A stretch of 64,000 bases of DNA, taken from assembly GCA_018806915.1 (NCBI GenBank), contig JAGKQI010000102.1, forward strand, positions 372,001-436,000, in the 5' to 3' direction. The DNA comes from Phytophthora colocasiae (Eukaryota; Oomycota; Peronosporomycetes; Peronosporales; Peronosporaceae). The position numbers and the translations under genes were made by a program. This document shows, in pieces, positions 21,816-34,125 of this stretch (position 1 is its first letter; each line of letters begins with the position of its first letter). Below the pieces are notes generated by a model. It saw only the letters and a program-made list of their open reading frames with translations, ran no database searches and was not told the DNA's origin.

Positions 21816-22556
21816 AGGGCGTCCAAGCCCGTGTCCAAAGCGCACTCAAGCTAACAACGGTGATATACGGCAAGCTCACTCGCCAACTAGCAACTGATGT
21901 TATGCAGCCAGGCACAATGAGAATTACAAGGGCCGAAGAGAGAGAGAGAGAGGATACGAATGAAGGTAGCGGCAGCAGTGTGTAGTTCAGGACTCGGAAG
22001 GAGAGCCTCACTCGCCTGCTGGACGCTTCGTTAGGATAGATGCCGTGCGCAGGTTTGTGTAAATGAAAAAAGAAACAAAATCATTAAAGACTGACATCCA
22101 AGTATGATAATGCCATGCTTCGAGTATTAGCTCGACGAGCAATGCTCGCACCTCAACGTAGCAGATCGCTCGTGACGTTGCAATTCAAGGTTGCAGTTCA
22201 AGTAGGTGCGTATTTGTGTACCAAACAAATGGTACATATAGTCAGAGCAGAGATTCGGACACCAAAAGGTGGCTACAGGGTATAGGTAGTATTATACATG
22301 TACAGTACAGTCTTCTGCCTCAATAAAGAAGCCTGAAAAACCGATAACCTTCCAAGCTGCATATCACCATTTTATGACCTGACAATATTTTTAATTTGAA
22401 CTGTCTTGTCTATTTCTTATAACCTTGCCATTTGCATGCAGACTCCAACTTCTTTATTGAGGCAGAAACCTGTAGTATTATACTACGTAGTGTGTACTTA
22501 GTCAACCTCCACACCAGACCAGGTAAGATTGAGTGGAGATTAGCCAAATTATCACC
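21816..22556. other. Intergenic region with inverted and direct repeats
   Basis: Holds a short GA run (about 21935-21950) and a repeat structure at 22286-22483. The 19-mer TTCTGCCTCAATAAAGAAG (22313-22331) is inverted perfectly at 22449-22467. The 12-mer GTAGTATTATAC occurs in direct orientation at 22286-22297 and 22472-22483. No gene was recognised. The repeats could be a decayed small element. Confidence 0.5.
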
Positions 22557-24327
22557 ATGCGTCTTGGTGCTGGCATTCCTGCAGTTGTCATTGCTGCGAT
22601 CACTTTCTCTACTGCATCAGCGTCGTCTCAATTTCACCTGAGTTTTGTGGGAAAGGAGAGCAATGGTCAAGTGCACTACATGCTGGATTGGGTGACGGCA
22701 TCGACGGTGAACTCGTCTCGACTCGCATATGGTACGTCTGCGGACAATCTCAGTTCTAAGGTGGAAGGGAAAATCTCTGGAGTGGTGACGGAGGCGGCAG
22801 GCGAGACGGTCGCGTGCTGGTCGGCACTACTGGCCAGTCTGAAGCCAGGTTCTACCATCTTCTACGCCTTAGAGTCTGACACGACAGAGCAGACACCCAC
22901 CAGCTCCTTGGGTTTCGATGCGTTGGCAAAATCCGACAGCTCTGGTGCAAGTGGAGCCATGAACTTCACAGTACCAGATGGGGAGCTCACTTGGGCAGTA
23001 TTTGGTGACATGGGAGCTCCGATGCAAGGTCACGCGGCTGCTGTCTCTCTTCCAGCTTTAAAAAGCGCTCTCTCAGTTGATGGAGCTTACAGTGGCGTTC
23101 TTAATATTGGAGACCTGTCCTATGAGCTTACAGGGTCAAATGGACAGGACTACATGAACGAGCTTGAGTCAATCACTTCTCAAGTTCCCATGATGACAAC
23201 TGTGGGCAATGTACGGCGCTGCTTCTGTTTCCTTGTCTAATGGCCAGTTGCTAATGTATTTTGCTACTTGCCAGCATGAGTACCAGTACGCGTTGTCACC
23301 CGCTCTAGCAGTGCACAACTATTACCGCAGATTTCAAGGAATCACGCTGGGCGCTGGTGCTATAAGCGGCTCATCATCGAATGAATTTTACAGCTTCTCG
23401 TCAGGACTTATTCATTTCGTGTTCATTAATACGGAAGTGTATGGTGATGAAGCTTATGTGGCTCTGCAAGATGATGGAACATGGAAAGTGGATGAATCAG
23501 CACGTACAGCAGCAGGAACTGCCCAGGCGAAATGGCTAGAATATGATCTAAGTCGTGTCAAGCGCTCTGAGACGCCATACGTCGTGATTTGTGGCCACCG
23601 CCCGCCGTTCAAGACACCTAAAGCACTTAGTGCGACGGGGAACCGCTTCGCTAAGGAGATTGTCCCTCTCATGAGCAAGTATCAGGTGGATTTGTATCTT
23701 GCAGGCCACGAACACACGTATCTGATGTTTGAGGCCTCGACTTTCAACAACTATAACATCCCTCCGATCATTATTAGTGGAAGTCCTGGGAACAACGAGT
23801 ATATCCGGGAGGAGGCTGAACTGGGCATTGAAGGGTTCAAGTGGAAGACGTTGATCCCGAAGTACGGCTATGGCTACTTGACAGCAACAAAGAACGCTTT
23901 GAAGTGGCAGTGGGGTTCTGCGGCATCAGACGCGACAAATGAACCGTCCGGTGCAATGTGGAAGGAGGAAGATGCGGTAAGTTTCCCGAAGCAGACAATT
24001 TCGGGCTCGTATACTGCTGCTGGTTCTGCTGTGAGTGAGCCGATTGATGTCACTGGTGAATGGACCAGCGCAACGTCAGGTAAGTCATTCGCTATCTCAT
24101 ATCGTTATCTCTGTAGTAACTTTTTTATATGCGCTTCATTTATTTGTACAGGCAGTGGCGCTGGAACTGGCAGCGTCTCAAGCAGTACAGATGGTAGTGC
24201 GCAGAATTCAGCAGGAACCTCAGCAGCATCCAGCTCATCTGCGACGGCGACATCGTCTGCTTCCTCTTCCAGTCTACGGGTTGTAGTCTATGGTGTCGTT
24301 GGTTTAGTTTTTGCCCTGTCGCTATAA
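22557..24327 (+). CDS. Purple acid phosphatase-like metallophosphoesterase, GPI-type tail
   Basis: Three exons, 22557-23210, 23275-24079 and 24152-24327, encode 544 residues. ATG 22557 gives a signal peptide (LGAGIPAVVIAAITFSTASA). The metal-binding blocks come in family order: FGDMG, NIGDLSYEL, GNHE (split by intron 1 between Asn and His), VICGHRPPF and AGHEHTY. This is the dinuclear metal centre of purple acid phosphatases, which hydrolyse phosphate esters outside the cell. The C-terminus is Ser/Ala-rich and ends in a short hydrophobic segment (VVVYGVVGLVFALSL) with nothing after it. That pattern fits a GPI-anchor signal and cell-surface display. The QSOX gene follows 180 bp downstream on the same strand. 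Confidence 0.9.
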
Positions 24328-24509
24328 GTTGTTTGCTTTATGAGTGCAGTACATGTATTCCGTGTTGCAGTAATACTTCAGTACATGTAATGTGATTGTC
24401 CTGACCGTTACTGAAATTCCGGTGATTGACTTCAGTTCATGTACATAATGTGTAACGCATACACTCGATTAAGTCCGAACCGACTTGTTGCTGATCAAAA
24501 TGAACTTTC

Positions 24510-25161
24510 ATGCTTGAAATGGTGCGCGTGCTTTTCGTTGCGCTGGCAGCTCTGCTCCCACTTTGTTGTTCTGCTTTATATTCCCCCCAGGACCGTGGTC
24601 CGCTATTTAATGGGTCGACTGTGGTGCGCTCGTTGGATGTGCAGAGCTATGAGGCGATGCTCCAAGATGCAGAATCGGTATGGCTTGTAGATTACTACTC
24701 GTCCTGGTGCGCTCATTGCAGGATGTTCGCTCCAGAGTGGGAGAAAGTTGGGGAATTTTATGCTCAGTCCAAGGTTGTACAGGTGGGAGCAGTGGATTGC
24801 AACCAGCACAAGAACATTTGTCAACGGGAAGAAGTTCATGCATATCCCTCTGTTAAGGCACATCATATCCCGGTGAACTCGAACGAGAAGGTGAATATGG
24901 AAGTGAAAGGAAGGAAGAAGATGAAACCTGTAGTGAAGTGGGTGGAGGATGTATTGTCAGAACATGGGATTGACTCTGGCGTGGATATGTCAACCCTTAA
25001 GGAGGAGAACAAGCTGAGGCGCAATGAATTCCAAGATGAAGTAACGCTGGGTGATGACACGTCGATTCATATGAAGTACAAGCGGCTACGAGATGCTGGA
25101 AAATGTGCAATGCTTGCTCTTGAGAACAGTCTTTTCATTGGATCCCCAGTTCTGGAGGGTG
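24510..25161 (+). pseudogene. QSOX: Quiescin sulfhydryl oxidase, 5' fragment (thioredoxin domain)
   Basis: QSOX enzymes make disulfides in secreted proteins and pass electrons to oxygen through FAD. This fragment starts at ATG 24510 with a signal peptide (VLFVALAALLPLCCSA), followed by a thioredoxin fold with the active site WCAHC. The frame is cut after codon Gly-219, in the sequence GSPVLEG, by a retrotransposon. Reading into the LTR adds about 17 codons and stops at 25212-25214. The rest of the gene resumes at 34126 in the same frame. Fragments joined at the GGTG duplication would give 482 residues with no stop, so the gene was intact until the insertion. Confidence 0.88.
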
Positions 25162-25415
25162 TGACACGCCCGTGGCTTGCAGAGGGACGAATCGGGTCCG
25201 AAGGCCGTGCTTGAGAGGGACTGCGGATGATGAGGTAAAATGGAGAATGAATTTAAGACTGCCGTGCTCTAGCCTACTTCATCTAGCTCTAGCTCTGACA
25301 ATCTGTGGTTCGTACTTGTGCAATCAGTTGCCCTCTGATCCTCCACAGTAAGTGGGTCACGATCGATTCTTCCACCCGCAACTTGCGGTGCTACTACCCG
25401 GACCCACCCGTGTCA
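25162..25415 (-). repeat. LTR 1 (3' LTR of copy A)
   Basis: 254 bp, TGACACG...CGTGTCA. Next to it at 25416-25425 the reverse strand reads GGGGGGAGCA, a polypurine tract, which fits a 3' LTR in the reverse orientation. Confidence 0.93.
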
Positions 25416-25440
25416 TGCTCCCCCCATGAAGAAGTGCTGG

Positions 25441-28400
25441 TTAGCACGGGAAGATTCGGCGCAAGCTGACCTGTTGTTGCGTAGCACCTTTGTCAATGGT
25501 GACGGTACCGTTATCATGGACGATCTTGATAGTAAATGGTCCGTCAGCTACTCGCTTGAGCTTGGCTCGGAAATGTTTGGGAACTCGTAGCATCACTTGA
25601 TCACCTGGCTTGTAGAAGTGTTCGAGTCTCTTGTCGTTCTCGCGGTCGTTGTCGTTGAGGATCGCGTTGAATCTGCGCTTGGACATGTAGCTCCAGTTGG
25701 CGTCGTGCAGTTGGCGCGAGATCATGTCCTGCCCAAACACAAGTTGGGCCTGAAGCGTTGAGGGATGCTGTGGTAGCTGGCTCGTACTGCGAACGCCGCA
25801 TAGTAGATCACCTTCCTCCAGTCGGCGCCCTCGTGACAGCGGAGGATATTGCCGATTTCCAGATGCACTCGTTCGCAGATCGCATTGGCCTGCGGGTTTT
25901 TCACGGTAATGGGCTTGGCTTTGATCCCGTAGCTTCGTAGCAGCTCCTGAAACTCGTCGCCAGTGAACTCTGGACCCTTGTCGTGGATGACCTTACGAGG
26001 TTTCGGATATCGACACAGCCACTCACGATCGAAGCTTTCTGCCGTTGTCAAGGATTCTTTGTCGGGCTGGACGCTGACCTCGAGCCATCGGGTCGCCTGG
26101 TCGATCATGGTGATCCCTGTAGCCGTTTCCCTTCGTATGGACCAATGAGGTCGACATGAACTACGTCAAATGGATTGACGGTCTTCAGTGTTCTTGGTGG
26201 GAGAAGCCCATAGTCCTGTTTCCCACCGTGAAGCTTGGCTCGCTTGCAGGTCACGCACTTCCTGACGAACTTAGTGATAGTGGTCTCCATACTCCATCGG
26301 CCAGTAGAACGTGTGCCGCATTGTCTTGAACTGTCGTTCGCTGGCAGGATGTCCCAGGTTGAGGTGATACCAAGCGATGAGGTCGTCACGCAGGCTTTCT
26401 GGAGCGAGCACGCGCTTCTGGTATGCAACCAGGGTACAGCCCAACAACGTAACGAGCTGGTAGTCAGGGTTATTGTTGCCTGCCAAACACGCTGCCTTTA
26501 TCTTCTGAATCATCTCGTCGGCTTCTTGGTGCTGGCGGATAACGGGCCCGTGCATGACGCACTCAGGCTCGCTGCTCGCTGCGTAGATCTCCTCATACAG
26601 CGACTTGTTCTCGTTCACTGCGAATCTCATTCTCGAGAACGCGTCGGCCCCACGTTCTTCACTCCCTTAATGTAATAAAGCGATAGGCGGTATTCCGGAG
26701 AGCAGCAACTTCCAGCGCTTGACCCGCAGGCTCGTTTCAGCGGGGTAGATCAAATTCTTGTGATCCGTGTGCACGATCACCGGAAAGCCGAGCAGCATCG
26801 TACGATATTCTCGAAGTAGCTCTACAATAGAGAGCAGCTCCAACTCCATTGTCGTGTAGTTGAGTTGATGCTTATTCAAGGTCTTCGAGTAGCAAGCGAG
26901 GATCTTTGTCTCCTGCATTACTAAGCCTCCGAGCTGGGTGCCGCTCGCGTCTGCATAGAGCTGGAATGGTTTATCGAAGTCCGGAAATGACAGCAGTATG
27001 GCCTCAGCAAAGGCTCTCTGGATTGCTCGAGGCTTCCGTGTCACTGGGGAGCCATGTGAAGGGCACCTTACTGCTCGTGAACCTGTGCAGTGGCTTGCAA
27101 TGGCAACGTGGTCTTGTTGGGCACCATGTCCCGGTAGTAGTTGATCATTCCCAAGAAACGTCGAAGTTCTTTACGGTTCCTTGGCACTGCGATCTGCTGG
27201 ATTGCCTGTATCTTCTTGGCCTGGGGTTTGATGCCCTCAGCAGACAGCGTGTAACCCAGGTAGTCGACTTCTTCGCGTAGTATATGGCACTTCTTTCCGT
27301 TAAGAGTGACGTCGTAACGGGCGAGGCGCTCAAACACAATGAGTAGGTGCGCCAGGTGCTCTGTTTCATCCTTCGAGAACACCAGAATATCGTCCAAGTA
27401 AACGACTACAAACTCCAAGTCGCCAAAGATCTGCTCCATACACGCCTGGTACTCATCGGGGGCGGTCAGAGATGCCCATCGGGAGTCGCTTGTACTGAAC
27501 TTGCCGAACGGCAAGCAGAACGCCGTCAGTGGGCGGCTCTTTCGTGCGAGCCTCCGAGCGTAATAGCCAAGGTTAGCGTCAAATGTCGAGATGCATTTTG
27601 CCTTCGCAAGTCGCATCAGTATCTCGCGGATGCGTGGCACGTAGTAGGGGCTTCTGCGTAAGAACTTGTTCAACCATCTGTAATCAATAAGTAGTCGAAG
27701 CGAGCCATCTTTCTTCACTAAGAAGAACGCAGGCGATGCCATCTCCGAGTCGTAGATCTGCTCCAGTACGTCTGCATTGATGAGTCGCTGGATGGCTTCC
27801 TTAGCCTTCGCTTCCTGACTGCGTGGAATGGCGTAGGGCTTTGCATGTATCGGCTTGTAGTCCGGGGATATCGGGATCAAGTAGTCATCGAAACGCATGC
27901 GACCTAAGTGTCCGTCGTACAACGTCCGGTGTTGGATGAGCAAATCCAAGTACTGCTGAGCGAGATCGGCGTCCAAGAGGTCGGGGACCAGCTGCTCCGG
28001 CTCGACTGCGCCGTCGGCGAGCTCCTTCGTTTCGTCTGGGAACTCGTCTTCGTGCTCACCAGGCTCACCAAGTTCATTACTTGCCGCAGCGCGACCTGTA
28101 TTAATACGGTAACTGTTTCTCGTCCCATTGAACGACCTTTGTCCTTGAAGTTGAGAACCAGACCGAGAGTATTCATGATGTCGCGACCAATGACCATGGC
28201 GTCGTGACTGTCCTCAATTACCTCGAAGCGGTGGGTGATGACGGAGTCCGTCTTTAATGTCGGGAAGACGAACTGCACCATCGTCGTACCGCTGCTGGTC
28301 ACAGAGCCGTTCATCGTCTCGAAGGTGGTAGGCGAAGCTGAGATAAACTTTCGCCCTAGGTTTACATTGGCAGCCAGCGTTGTGCCGTTAATGATGCTCT

Positions 28401-29502
28401 TCGAAGCACCGCTATCGAGGAGGGCGTCAAAGATCTGTCCACTGCGCTTTAGCTTCACGGGAATCCGTAACGGAGCACTTGCGGGCCGCTCCGACTTCGT
28501 CACCAGTCCGACGAACTTGAACCCTTGGTTCTCACTGTCATATGAGTCTGAGTCGGACTCAGAGTCCCTGTGGATACGAGGGTATCGAGCCTTTCGCTTA
28601 CTTGAAGAAGTTGTCTTCGTTTCAGCGCTCTTCTGCTCAGCTTTCTCCTTCTTTTTGATGGTGTAACAATCGCTGGTGTTGTGCGAACTCGTTTTGTGAA
28701 ACGAGCACCACTTTTCACCTTTGGGCTTCCCTTCGAAGCCATTGCCGCTCTTTTTGCCGTCCTTGTACTGGTTCTTGGAAGAGTCCTTGTCTTTCTGTTG
28801 GTCCTTGGACCGACCTTGGTTTTGTTTGCCATGTTTCTTTTCGCGTGTCGAAAGCTGCAACTCCGCCTTCTCAATGCGTGAGAAATAAAGCACAAGCTCG
28901 CTGAACCTGTCGTGCACGACACCGGCAGCTGCTAGCTTGTCTTGCCAGGCACGCGGCATTCCTCTCTTAAGGTAGCGACACTGCTGCACCTCTGGCACTT
29001 CTTCTGCGTTCAGCGGAAGCTCAGCGAACATGCGGACGTTCTCCTTCAGGCGCTGAGAGAACTTCACGACGGTCTCGTCGCGGCGTTTTTTCATGGTCCA
29101 TAGCTCGTTGTCTAAGTCCTCACTGAAGTCTGCCGGAACCGACAACAGACCAACGTCAGCGAAGAACTCTTCGAAGCTCCGCCCCGTGTTGACTGCGTCG
29201 ATGGCGGCTTGCTCGACTTCAGGCTCGAGATCTCCGTCGATGAGAGCAACGAGGTTGTGAGCTTTCTGCTCGTCGGTCCACTGCTTCTTGCGAGCCAGAC
29301 TACGAAATTGGCTGCTCCATTTGAGCCAGTCGCGAGCACTTCCTCCACGGAACTTCTTGATGGAAGCCGTCTCTGCCGGAGTCGTAGCAGTAGCAGGTGT
29401 GATCACCATCGTGTAGGTCACGAACTCGGCCTTGTTCGTGCGCCCCATAGTCGATGAGGCGTTGAGCTTGATAGGGTTGATTCTCTTGTTTCCGATTTCC
29501 AA
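25441..29502 (-). pseudogene. Ty3/gypsy gag-pol, copy A (multiple frameshifts)
   Basis: On the reverse strand 29502-27904 encodes gag plus an aspartic protease (LLDSGASKSI). 27976-27068 holds reverse transcriptase (YLDD in VVYLDDILVFS), 27044-26667 RNase H (LYADASGTQLGG), 26630-26105 the integrase zinc part, and 26108-25441 the integrase core (DVVHVDLIGPYEG; DKGPEFTGDEF). About six frame breaks separate these pieces, for example extra bases near 28106-28140. The gag Cys/His segment (CSFHKTSSHNTSDC) is not a canonical CCHC knuckle. Copy A is more damaged than copy B. Confidence 0.9.
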
Positions 29503-29518
29503 ATTTGATATATCAAAG

Positions 29519-29772
29519 TGACACGCCCGTGGCTTGCAGAGGGACGAATCGGGTCCGAAGGCCGTGCTTGAGAGGGACTGCGGATGATGAGGTAAAATGG
29601 AGAATGAATTTAAGACTGCCGTGCTCTAGCCTACTTCATCTAGCTCTAGCTCTGACAATCTGTGGTTCGTACTTGTGCAATCAGTTGCCCTCTGATCCTC
29701 CACAGTAAGTGGGTCACGATCGATTCTTCCACCCGCAACTTGCGGTGCTACTACCCGGACCCACCCGTGTCA
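29519..29772 (-). repeat. LTR 2 (shared middle LTR)
   Basis: 254 bp, indistinguishable by eye from LTR 1 and LTR 3. It serves as the 5' LTR of copy A and the 3' LTR of copy B. A polypurine stretch lies just after it on the copy B side (29773-29782). Confidence 0.93.
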
Positions 29773-29797
29773 TGCTCCCCCCATGAAGAAGTGCTGG

Positions 29798-32700
29798 TTA
29801 GCACGGGAAGATTCGGCGCAAGCTGACCTGTTGTTGCGTAGCACCTTTGTCAATGGTGACGGTACCGTTATCATGGACGATCTTGATAGTAAATGGTCCG
29901 TCAGCTACTCGCTTGAGCTTGGCTCGGAAATGTTTGGGAACTCGTAGCATCACTTGATCACCTGGCTTGTAGAAGTGTTCGAGTCTCTTGTCGTTCTCGC
30001 GGTCGTTGTCGTTGAGGATCGCGTTGAATCTGCGCTTGGACATGTAGCTCCAGTTGGCGTCGTGCAGTTGGCGCGAGATCATGTCCTGCCCAAACACAAG
30101 TTGGCCTGGGGAAGCGTTGAGGATGCTGTGGTAGCTGGCTCGTACTGCGAACGCCGCATAGTAGATCACCTTCCTCCAGTCGGCGCCCTCGTGACAGCGG
30201 AGGATATTGCCGATTTCCAGATGCACTCGTTCGCAGATCGCATTGGCCTGCGGGTTTTTCACGGTAATGGGCTTGGCTTTGATCCCGTAGCTTCGTAGCA
30301 GCTCCTGAAACTCGTCGCCAGTGAACTCTGGACCCTTGTCGTGGATGACCTTACGAGGTTTCGGATATCGACACAGCCACTCACGATCGAAGCTTTCTGC
30401 CGTTGTCAAGGATTCTTTGTCGGGCTGGACGCTGACCTCGAGCCATCGGGTCGCCTGGTCGATCATGGTGATCCCGTAGCCGTTTCCTTCGTATGGACCA
30501 ATGAGGTCGACATGAACTACGTCAAATGGATTGACGGTCTTCCAGTGTTCTTGGTGGGAGAAGCCCATAGTCCTGTTTCCCACCGTGAAGCTTGGCTCGC
30601 TTGCAGGTCACGCACTTCCTGACGAACTTAGTGATAGTGGTCTCCATACTCGGCCAGTAGAACGTGTGCCGCATTGTCTTGAACTGTCGTTCGCTGGCAG
30701 GATGTCCCAGGTTGAGGTGATACCAAGCGATGAGGTCGTCACGCAGGCTTTCTGGAGCGAGCACGCGCTTCTGGTATGCAACCAGGGTACAGCCCAACAA
30801 CGTAACGAGCTGGTAGTCGGGGTTATTGTTGCCTGCCAAACACGCTGCCTTTATCTTCTGAATCATCTCGTCGGCTTCTTGGTGCTGGCGGATAACGGGC
30901 CCGTGCATGACGCACTCAGGCTCGCTGCTCGCTGCGTAGATCTCCTCATACAGCGACTTGTTCTCGTTCACTGCGAATCTCATTCTCGAGAACGCGTCGG
31001 CCCCACGTTCTTCACTCCCTTAATGTAATAAAGCGATAGGCGGTATTCCGAGAGCAGCAACTTCCAGCGCTTGACCCGCAGGCTCGTTTCAGCGGGGTAG
31101 ATCAAATTCTTGTGATCCGTGTGCACGATCACCGGAAAGCCGAGCAGCATCGTACGATATTCTCGAAGTAGCTCTACAATAGAGAGCAGCTCCAACTCCA
31201 TTGTCGTGTAGTTGAGTTGATGCTTATTCAAGGTCTTCGAGTAGCAAGCGAGGATCTTTGTCTCCTGCATTACTAAGCCTCCGAGCTGGGTGCCGCTCGC
31301 GTCTGCATAGAGCTGGAATGGTTTATCGAAGTCCGGAAATGACAGCAGTATAGCCTCAGCAAAGGCTCTCTGGATTGCTCGAAAGGCTTCCGTGTCACTG
31401 GGGAGCCATGTGAAGGGCACCTTACTGCTCGTGAACCTGTGCAGTGGCTTGCACAACGTGGTCTTGTTGGGCACCATGTCCCGGTAGTAGTTGATCATTC
31501 CCAAGAAACGTCGAAGTTCTTTACGGTTCCTTGGCACTGCGATCTGCTGGATTGCCTGTATCTTCTTGGCCTGGGGTTTGATGCCCTCAGCAGACAGCGT
31601 GTAACCCAGGTAGTCGACTTCTTCGCGTAGTATATGGCACTTCTTTCCGTTAAGAGTGACGTCGTAACGGGCGAGGCGCTCAAACACAATGAGTAGGTGC
31701 GCCAGGTGCTCTGTTTCATCCTTCGAGAACACCAGAATATCGTCCAAGTAAACGACTACAAACTCCAAGTCGCCAAAGATCTGCTCCATACACGCCTGGT
31801 ACTCATCGGGGGCGGTCGAGATGCCCATCGGGAGTCGCTTGTACTGGAACTTGCCGAACGGCAAGCAGAACGCCGTCAGTGGGCGGCTCTTTCGTGCGAG
31901 CCTCCGAGCGTAATAGCCAAGGTTAGCGTCAAATGTCGAGATGCATTTTGCCTTCGCAAGTCGCATCAGTATCTCGCGGATGCGTGGCACGTAGTAGGGG
32001 CTTCTGCGTAAGAACTTGTTCAACCATCTGTAATCAATAAGTAGTCGAAGCGAGCCATCTTTCTTCACTAAGAAGAACGCAGGCGATGCCATCTCCGAGT
32101 CGTAGATCTGCTCCAGTACGTCTGCATTGATGAGTCGCTGGATGGCTTCCTTAGCCTTCGCTTCCTGACTGCGTGGAATGGCGTAGGGCTTTGCATGTAT
32201 CGGCTTGTAGTCCGGGGATATCGGGATCAAGTAGTCATCGAAACGCATGCGACCTAAGTGTCCGTCGTACAACGTCCGGTGTTGGATGAGCAAATCCAAG
32301 TACTGCTGAGCGAGATCGGCGTCCAAGAGGTCGGGGACCAGCTGCTCCGGCTCGACTGCGCCGTCGGCGAGCTCCTTCGTTTCGTCTGGGAACTCGTCTT
32401 CGTGCTCACCAGGCTCACCAAGTTCATTACTTGCCGCAGCGCGACCAGTATTAATACGGTAACTGTTCTCGTCCCATTGAACGACCTTGTCCTTGAAGTT
32501 GAGAACCAGACCGAGAGTATTCATGATGTCGCGACCAATGACCATGGCGTCGTGACTGTCCTCAATTACCTCGAAGCGGTGGGTGATGACGGAGTCCGTC
32601 TTTAATGTCGGGAAGACGAACTGCACCATCGTCGTACCGCTGCTGGTCACAGAGCCGTTCATCGTCTCGAAGGTGGTAGGCGAAGCTGAGATAAACTTTC

Positions 32701-33851
32701 GCCCTAGGTTTACATTGGCAGCCAGCGTTGTGCCGTTAATGATGCTCTTCGAAGCACCGCTATCGAGGAGGGCGTCAAAGATCTGTCCACTGCGCTTTAG
32801 CTTCACGGGAATCCGTAACGGAGCACTTGCGGGCCGCTCCGACTTCGTCACCAGTCCGACGAACTTGAACCCTTGGTTCTCACTGTCATATGAGTCTGAG
32901 TCGGACTCAGAGTCCCTGTGGATACGAGGGTATCGAGCCTTTCGCTTACTTGAAGAAGTTGTCTTCGTTTCAGCGCTCTTCTGCTCAGCTTTCTCCTTCT
33001 TTTTGATGGTGTAACAATCGCTGGTGTTGTGCGAACTCGTTTTGTGAAACGAGCACCACTTTTCACCTTTGGGCTTCCCTTCGAAGCCATTGCCGCTCTT
33101 TTTGCCGTCCTTGTACTGGTTCTTGGAAGAGTCCTTGTCTTTCTGTTGGTCCTTGGACCGACCTTGGTTTTGTTTGCCATGTTTCTTTTCGCGTGTCGAA
33201 AGCTGCAACTCCGCCTTCTCAATGCGTGAGAAATAAAGCACAAGCTCGCTGAACCTGTCGTGCACGACACCGGCAGCTGCTAGCTTGTCTTGCCAGGCAC
33301 GCGGCATTCCTCTCTTAAGGTAGCGACACTGCTGCACCTCTGGCACTTCTTCTGCGTTCAGCGGAAGCTCAGCGAACATGCGGACGTTCTCCTTCAGGCG
33401 CTGAGAGAACTTCACGACGGTCTCGTCGCGGCGTTTTTTCATGGTCCATAGCTCGTTGTCTAAGTCCTCACTGAAGTCTGCCGGAACCGACAACAGACCA
33501 ACGTCAGCGAAGAACTCTTCGAAGCTCCGCTCCCGTGTTGACTGCGTCGATGGCGGCTTGCTCGACTTCAGGCTCGAGATCTCCGTCGATGAGAGCAACG
33601 AGGTTGTGAGCTTTCTGCTCGTCGGTCCACTGCTTCTTGCGAGCCAGACTACGAAATTGGCTGCTCCATTTGAGCCAGTCGCGAGCACTTCCTCCACGGA
33701 ACTTCTTGATGGAAGCCGTCTCTGCCGGAGTCGTAGCAGTAGCAGGTGTGATCACCATCGTGTAGGTCACGAACTCGGCCTTGTTCGTGCGCCCCATAGT
33801 CGATGAGGCGTTGAGCTTGATAGGGTTGATTCTCTTGTTTCCGATTTCCAA
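29798..33851 (-). pseudogene. Ty3/gypsy gag-pol, copy B (few frameshifts)
   Basis: Better preserved than copy A. 33851-33504 is the start of gag. An extra base near 33531 moves the reading to 33697-30980, which covers the rest of gag, protease (LLDSGASKS), reverse transcriptase (VVYLDDILVFS) and RNase H (LYADASGTQLGG) in one frame. A -1 shift near 31005 leads to 30983-30522 (integrase zinc-binding part, CVTCKRAK). Another break leads to 30583-29798 (integrase core, HVDLIGPYEGNGYG). Gag-pol is nearly intact, so the element was recently active or mobilised. Confidence 0.9.
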
Positions 33852-33867
33852 ATTTGATATATCAAAG

Positions 33868-34121
33868 TGACACGCCCGTGGCTTGCAGAGGGACGAATCG
33901 GGTCCGAAGGCCGTGCTTGAGAGGGACTGCGGATGATGAGGTAAAATGGAGAATGAATTTAAGACTGCCGTGCTCTAGCCTACTTCATCTAGCTCTAGCT
34001 CTGACAATCTGTGGTTCGTACTTGTGCAATCAGTTGCCCTCTGATCCTCCACAGTAAGTGGGTCACGATCGATTCTTCCACCCGCAACTTGCGGTGCTAC
34101 TACCCGGACCCACCCGTGTCA
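33868..34121 (-). repeat. LTR 3 (5' LTR of copy B)
   Basis: 254 bp, same ends as the other LTRs. The reverse-strand sequence after it is CTTTGATATATCAAATTTGG, where a primer-binding site should lie; no tRNA match is obvious by eye. On the right, GGTG (34122-34125) completes the target duplication. Confidence 0.93.
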
Positions 34122-34125
34122 GGTG

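Larger units (their letters stand above)
25162..34121 (-). mobile_element. Two tandem Ty3/gypsy retrotransposons sharing a middle LTR
   Basis: Layout is LTR (25162-25415), internal A (25416-29518), LTR (29519-29772), internal B (29773-33867), LTR (33868-34121). All three LTRs are 254 bp, begin TGACACG and end CGTGTCA, and show no difference by eye. The flanks carry the 4-bp duplication GGTG (25158-25161 and 34122-34125). The coding direction is reverse, antisense to QSOX. The domain order gag, protease, RT, RNase H, integrase marks Ty3/gypsy. Identical LTRs imply a young insertion. The tandem form suggests unequal recombination between elements or a second element entering by LTR recombination. 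Confidence 0.93.

Noticed and set aside
24340..24445. Repeated CAGTACATGTA-like words before QSOX
   Set aside because: Short, imperfect and low-complexity; no evidence for a regulatory role.
27908..28666. Forward-strand frames of 60-143 codons within both retrotransposon bodies
   Set aside because: They are antisense shadows of gag-pol and repeat identically in copy B.
34011..34121. Reading the QSOX 3' fragment as a gene starting inside the LTR
   Set aside because: The frame through the LTR begins at a non-ATG codon in retrotransposon sequence; QSOX similarity begins only after 34125.
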